A stretch of 15,660 nucleotides of DNA from UBA970 sp049419605 (GTDB lineage: Bacteria; Bacillota_I; Bacilli_A; RFN20; CAG-826): assembly GCA_049419605.1 (NCBI GenBank), contig JBMSKF010000017.1, positions 1 to 15,660 on the forward strand, read 5' to 3'. Numbering within the stretch: the stretch's first letter is position 1; the number at the start of each line of letters is the position of its first letter. The notes under the pieces are model-generated. The model was not told where the DNA came from and did no database searches. It saw only the letters and a program-made list of their open reading frames with translations. The translations under genes and the position numbers were made by a program. Positions 12,273 through 15,660 of this stretch are shown here, in pieces.

Positions 12273-13733
12273 TTAATTTTCTTTAATTTTTGTCAGAGCT
12301 TGGTAATGCAGGACTGGCGTTCTTGCTGCAGTGACCTCATCTAAACGACCTACAGGCGTGTGGTGAGGAGCAGTTTTCACGACTTCAGGTGTGGTGGATG
12401 ATTCTTGGGCAATTTGTCTAAAGATTCTAATAAACTCATCTAACGTTTCTTTTGACTCTACTTCCGTAGGTTCTACCATGATGGATTGATCAAAAAGTAA
12501 TGGGAAATAAATCGTAGGAGCGTGGATTCCAAAATCAAGACAACGTTTTGCAATATCGAGTGTTTTCACACCAGTGGTTTGATCGATAAGACCATTCATC
12601 ACAAATTCATGCATGCAAGGTTGATCTGCGACCAATTTATATAAATCTTTTAAAGAAGCTTGAATATAGTTTGCGTTTAACACTGCATGAGGTCCGACAT
12701 TCATTAAATCTTGAGCCACTGTTCGGATATAAGAATAGGCTCGAATGACCACGAGGAAATTTCCATAAAATCCACCGACCTGACCACATGAGGTGGCAGG
12801 ATAATCAAAACGATATTGATCATTTTCTTTTACCACGACTGGTTTTGGTAAATAGGGGACTAAGTGTTTTGCAACACTGACAGGCCCTGAACCTGGACCC
12901 CCACCTCCGTGAGGAGTTGAGAATGTTTTATGAAGATTCATATGCATGATATCAAAACCCATATCTCCAGGACGCGCTAGACCAAGTAAAGGATTAAGGT
13001 TGGCACCATCGTAATACAAGAGGCCTCCGACATCGTGAACAAGTTTTGCAATCGTTAAAATATCCTTTTCGAATAAACCAACGGTATTGGGATTCGTTAA
13101 CATGATCCCGGCAACTTCATGGTTTAACACTTGCTTTAACGCATCAACATCCACCATCCCATTTTTGGATTTAATCGTAATGGTTTCATAACCTAACATC
13201 ATTGCACTGGCAGGATTGGTTCCGTGCGCAGAATCAGGAATGACCACTTTGGTTCGTTTCACATCACCACGGGCTTCATGGTAGGATTTCATAATCATTA
13301 ATCCAACGAGTTCACCGTGAGCACCGGCAAATGTATTGAGAGAGGTTCCTCCCATCCCGGTGATTTCATTTAACATCGTTGCCATGTCAAAATAAATTTT
13401 TAATAATGGTTGAACAGTATCGATGGGTTGAGTAGGATGGATGAGTTTAAATCCATCTAAACCCGCCATTTCATCATTGATTTTAGGATTGTACTTCATC
13501 GTGCAAGATCCTAAAGGATAAAAACCAGATTCAATGCCAATATTTTTTTGTGAGACTTTGGTGTAATGACGAACAATATCTAATTCACTTACTTCTGGGA
13601 GGGATGCAGGTTCTTGACGGAATAGTGAAGTATCTAAATTGGGTTGATTGGTTTTGGTGATACCAGTTTCAGCTAATTGGTAACCCACTCGACCTGGTGA
13701 AGATAATTCAAAAACTAACTTAGTGTAAGTCAT
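12273..13733 (-). CDS. gcvPB: Glycine dehydrogenase (decarboxylating) subunit 2, GcvPB
   Basis: This is the PLP-binding half of the split P-protein of the glycine cleavage system. With GcvPA it decarboxylates glycine and transfers the aminomethyl group to lipoyl-GcvH. At 486 residues it has the expected length. The PLP lysine is Lys269 in MNLHKTFSTPHGGGGPG; SGFYPLGSCTMKYNP (69-83), DSAHGTNPAS (167-176) and NPNTVGLFE are further family signatures. AAGGAGG (13740-13746) six bases before the ATG sets the start. The first 14 bases overlap the end of gcvPA in another frame, so translation is coupled. No intrinsic terminator is evident downstream, where the permease follows with its own promoter. 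Confidence 0.97.
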   Translation of the reverse strand: MTYTKLVFELSSPGRVGYQLAETGITKTNQPNLDTSLFRQEPASLPEVSELDIVRHYTKVSQKNIGIESGFYPLGSCTMKYNPKINDEMAGLDGFKLIHPTQPIDTVQPLLKIYFDMATMLNEITGMGGTSLNTFAGAHGELVGLMIMKSYHEARGDVKRTKVVIPDSAHGTNPASAMMLGYETITIKSKNGMVDVDALKQVLNHEVAGIMLTNPNTVGLFEKDILTIAKLVHDVGGLLYYDGANLNPLLGLARPGDMGFDIMHMNLHKTFSTPHGGGGPGSGPVSVAKHLVPYLPKPVVVKENDQYRFDYPATSCGQVGGFYGNFLVVIRAYSYIRTVAQDLMNVGPHAVLNANYIQASLKDLYKLVADQPCMHEFVMNGLIDQTTGVKTLDIAKRCLDFGIHAPTIYFPLLFDQSIMVEPTEVESKETLDEFIRIFRQIAQESSTTPEVVKTAPHHTPVGRLDEVTAARTPVLHYQALTKIKEN

Positions 13734-15042
13734 GTTGCACCTCCTTGATCGCTTGGATTAGTGCATCGATATCTTCCTTGGTCTTGGTTTCACTTCCGTA
13801 AACAACCACTTGATTGAGTCCGACAGGATAACCAAATAAAATTCCTTTTTGAATCAGTGCTTTTTCTAACTTTTTCACATCAACTTTTGCAGTTAAAGTG
13901 CATTCATAAGCGTAAGGTGCTGCAAAGGTTTTAGTGAATAATCCAGTTTGAAGAAGTTGTTCAACAAGATAACGCGTAACCAAGCAAGCTTGATCGAAGG
14001 CTTGAACTAAGCCCTTCTTACCGAGGGCACTCATATAAATGGTCGCCTGTAAGGCGAGTAATGATTGATTAGAACAAATGTTTGAGTTTGCTTTTTCACG
14101 ACGAATGTGTTGTTCGCGCGTTTGCAAAGTAAGAACAAAACCTCGTTGCCCGCGATTGTCTTTAGTGTATCCACAAATACGACCAGGCATTTTTCTCACC
14201 CACTCATTTAATGTGGTGAGATATCCAAGATAAGGACCACCAAAGTTGGGATTGAGGCCTAAAGATTGCGCTTCTCCGCAAACAATATCCGCCCCTAACT
14301 CTCTTGGGGTTTTGAGTCTAGCCAAAGCAAAGGGATCATTATAGGAGATGACCAGTGCTTTTTTGGCTTTAATGATGGGGGATAGCTTGTCAAAATATTC
14401 GATTAAACCAAAGCGATTTGGATAGGAAAAAATAACGCCTGCAAATGGTGTTTCCATTTCTTTCATCAATAGAGATTGATCAATTAAACCGTCTTTTGGT
14501 TGCAAGATCGTTAAAGTGACTCCACGATGACGTGCATAAGTTTTAATCACTTCTTCCGCTTGTGGAAGTAACGGAGACGCCACAATAATCCTTTTGATTG
14601 TTGTGACGGCAACAGCCATCATCATCGCTTCGGATAACGCGGTAGGTCCGTCATACATGGAAGCGTTGGAAACATCCATGCCAGTTAATTGTGTAATCAT
14701 GGATTGCCACTCGAAAATATATTGGAGGGTTCCTTGCGCAACTTCGGGTTGATAGGGTGTATAGGATGTTAAAAATTCTTGTCGAGAACTGATTGCATCA
14801 ATAATCGCAGGTCTTTCATGTTCATAAACCCCAAAGCCTCTAAACGATTGCAGCACTTTACCTTGGTTTGCTTTTAAATGTTTTCTTAGTTGACTTTCAG
14901 ATAATCTTGGAAGAATTTGATACGGTTTTTTTAAGCGAATGGAAGCAGGAATATCATGGAGTAAATCATCCATTTTTTGTACACGAATAACTTTCAACAT
15001 CGATTGTTGATCAGCCTCGGTTAAAGGCAAATATTTGAACAT
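13720..15042 (-). CDS. gcvPA: Glycine dehydrogenase (decarboxylating) subunit 1, GcvPA
   Basis: This is the N-terminal-half partner of the split P-protein. It has the PLP-transferase fold without the cofactor lysine and assembles with GcvPB. The 440-residue length is typical. Signature segments are FRGFGVYEHERPAI (67-80), FLTSYTPYQPEVAQGTLQ (89-106), NASMYDGPTALSEA (126-139), GEAQSLGLNPNFGGPYLG and TLQTREQHIRREKANSNICSNQ. GGAG at 15052-15056 lies about nine bases before the ATG. The gene follows gcvH closely on the minus strand and overlaps gcvPB by 14 bases. The T-H-PA-PB order gives one operon. Confidence 0.97.
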   Translation of the reverse strand: MFKYLPLTEADQQSMLKVIRVQKMDDLLHDIPASIRLKKPYQILPRLSESQLRKHLKANQGKVLQSFRGFGVYEHERPAIIDAISSRQEFLTSYTPYQPEVAQGTLQYIFEWQSMITQLTGMDVSNASMYDGPTALSEAMMMAVAVTTIKRIIVASPLLPQAEEVIKTYARHRGVTLTILQPKDGLIDQSLLMKEMETPFAGVIFSYPNRFGLIEYFDKLSPIIKAKKALVISYNDPFALARLKTPRELGADIVCGEAQSLGLNPNFGGPYLGYLTTLNEWVRKMPGRICGYTKDNRGQRGFVLTLQTREQHIRREKANSNICSNQSLLALQATIYMSALGKKGLVQAFDQACLVTRYLVEQLLQTGLFTKTFAAPYAYECTLTAKVDVKKLEKALIQKGILFGYPVGLNQVVVYGSETKTKEDIDALIQAIKEVQHDLH

Positions 15043-15061
15043 AGGTTACGTCTCCAGAGAA

Positions 15062-15427
15062 CTATTTAGGTAAAGCGTCGTAGGCAGCTTTAGTTAACAA
15101 TTGATCGAGTTCAGCAGGGTTTGAAATTTTAACTTTAATAATCCAATTGGTTTCAGCATCTTGATTGATTAAGTCTGGACTCGAAACTAAAGCAGCATTC
15201 GTTTCGACAATTTCTCCAGAAACTGGAATATAAAGATCAGAGGCAGCTTTGACGGATTCAACAACACCAAACACGTCATTTTCTTTAAAGGTTTTACCAA
15301 CGGCAGGTAGATCGACGAAGACAATCGTTCCCAAACTACCTTGGGCATAATCGGTAATCCCAATCGTAGCAATATTATTTTCTAAAACAACCCATTCGTG
15401 TGATGGTGAGTATTTTTTTTCACTCAT
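15062..15427 (-). CDS. gcvH: Glycine cleavage system H protein
   Basis: GcvH is the lipoylated shuttle that carries the aminomethyl intermediate from the P-protein to GcvT and is reoxidised by dihydrolipoamide dehydrogenase. At 121 residues it has a normal length. The lipoyl lysine is Lys60 in GVVESVKAASDLY, and KYSPSHEWV (5-13) and ITDYAQGSLGTIVFVDLP (24-41) are standard H-protein segments. AGGAG (15434-15438) six bases before the ATG sets the start and overlaps the gcvT stop, so translation is coupled to gcvT. No gene for dihydrolipoamide dehydrogenase or a lipoyl ligase is in the window; both must be supplied from elsewhere. Confidence 0.97.
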   Translation of the reverse strand: MSEKKYSPSHEWVVLENNIATIGITDYAQGSLGTIVFVDLPAVGKTFKENDVFGVVESVKAASDLYIPVSGEIVETNAALVSSPDLINQDAETNWIIKVKISNPAELDQLLTKAAYDALPK

Positions 15428-15436
15428 AGTGTTCTC

Positions 15437-15660
15437 CTAACGTTTATATTGTTTCTGCATGAATATCATATCACGAACCACTGCTTCAATAGGCGTGTTT
15501 CTCATCATCACGGTGACCTTCGTTCCTATCGTTGTATAGGGCGTTTCTAGGATAGCCATCGCCAAAGCTTTCGTTGAATCTGGAAGAATATAACCAGTCG
15601 TAATCACACCCACTTGTTTACCTTGGACGAGAACTGGATATTCCGCTCTTGCAACCCCTC
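15437..15660 (-). CDS. gcvT: Glycine cleavage system T protein (aminomethyltransferase), C-terminal fragment
   Basis: The reading frame runs from the right edge to a TAG at 15437-15439, giving the last 73 whole codons of a gene whose start lies outside the window. The visible peptide includes ARAEYPVL, QGKQVGVITTGYILPDSTKALAMAILE and GTKVTVMMR, matching the C-terminal barrel of GcvT. In most members the second segment reads SGTxSPTL-like, so this copy is somewhat divergent there. GcvT releases ammonia from aminomethyl-GcvH and passes the methylene group to tetrahydrofolate. Its stop overlaps the gcvH ribosome binding site. Any glycine riboswitch or promoter of the operon would be upstream of gcvT, beyond the window. 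Confidence 0.9.
   Translation of the reverse strand, partial: GVARAEYPVLVQGKQVGVITTGYILPDSTKALAMAILETPYTTIGTKVTVMMRNTPIEAVVRDMIFMQKQYKR

Noticed and set aside
1..15660. UGA read as tryptophan (Mycoplasma/Spiroplasma code)
   Set aside because: All genes use TGG for Trp, and TGA serves as the stop of the partial YitT gene, the sigma gene and the polymerase gene.
15428..15660. Glycine riboswitch of the gcv operon
   Set aside because: The region is occupied by the end of gcvT; a riboswitch would precede gcvT, outside the window.

Overview
The window comes from an AT-rich bacterium that uses the standard code: Trp is TGG throughout, and TGA appears only as a stop (partial YitT, sigma factor and Y-family polymerase genes). 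Gene content is of Bacillota type: GSI-alpha glutamine synthetase, split glycine decarboxylase GcvPA/GcvPB, a UvrX-type polymerase with a YolD partner, M29 aminopeptidase, and strong AGGAG ribosome binding sites. A low-GC Bacillota, or a standard-code relative of the Mollicutes (Acholeplasma/Izemoplasma-like), would fit. I cannot name the genus.

Layout. The plus strand at 1-5000 carries the end of a YitT-family membrane protein, uvrB (joined by ATGA overlap), secG, folD and an M29 aminopeptidase. It ends in a bidirectional terminator at 5000-5031. From 5052 to 9873 everything is on the minus strand. Read in transcription order this is a UvrX-like Y-family polymerase, a YolD-like protein, a short gap with two hairpins, an ECF-type sigma factor, a putative one-pass anti-sigma protein with repeats and an acidic tail, and glnA with its own promoter. 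A divergent 154-base AT-rich gap separates the polymerase from a plus-strand four-helix CvpA-like membrane protein (10028-10654). A second bidirectional terminator follows. From 10717 to the right edge the minus strand holds an APC amino-acid permease and the glycine cleavage genes gcvT (partial)-gcvH-gcvPA-gcvPB. Coding density is very high and no gap exceeds 300 bases. I see no RNA genes, CRISPR arrays or insertion sequences.

How the genes fit together. The glycine cleavage system makes CO2, NH3 and 5,10-methylene-tetrahydrofolate. FolD interconverts that folate with 10-formyl-tetrahydrofolate, and glutamine synthetase can capture the ammonia. UvrB and the UvrX/YolD pair handle DNA damage by excision and by translesion synthesis. 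The least explained part is the sigma/anti-sigma pair. Its extracytoplasmic domain appears to be built from about five 25-30 residue beta units and ends in a strongly acidic tail, so I consider it the best candidate for a poorly described sensory module.

Regulatory reading. Genes with a Shine-Dalgarno site (secG, aminopeptidase, glnA, permease) have predicted leaders of about 15-24 nt. Three promoter-proximal genes (folD, the CvpA-like gene, the polymerase) lack such a site and have predicted leaders of about 0-8 nt. This suggests a mixture of leaderless and Shine-Dalgarno-led initiation. Two promoters, those of the aminopeptidase and the permease, overlap perfect 8-N9-8 inverted repeats that could be operators.
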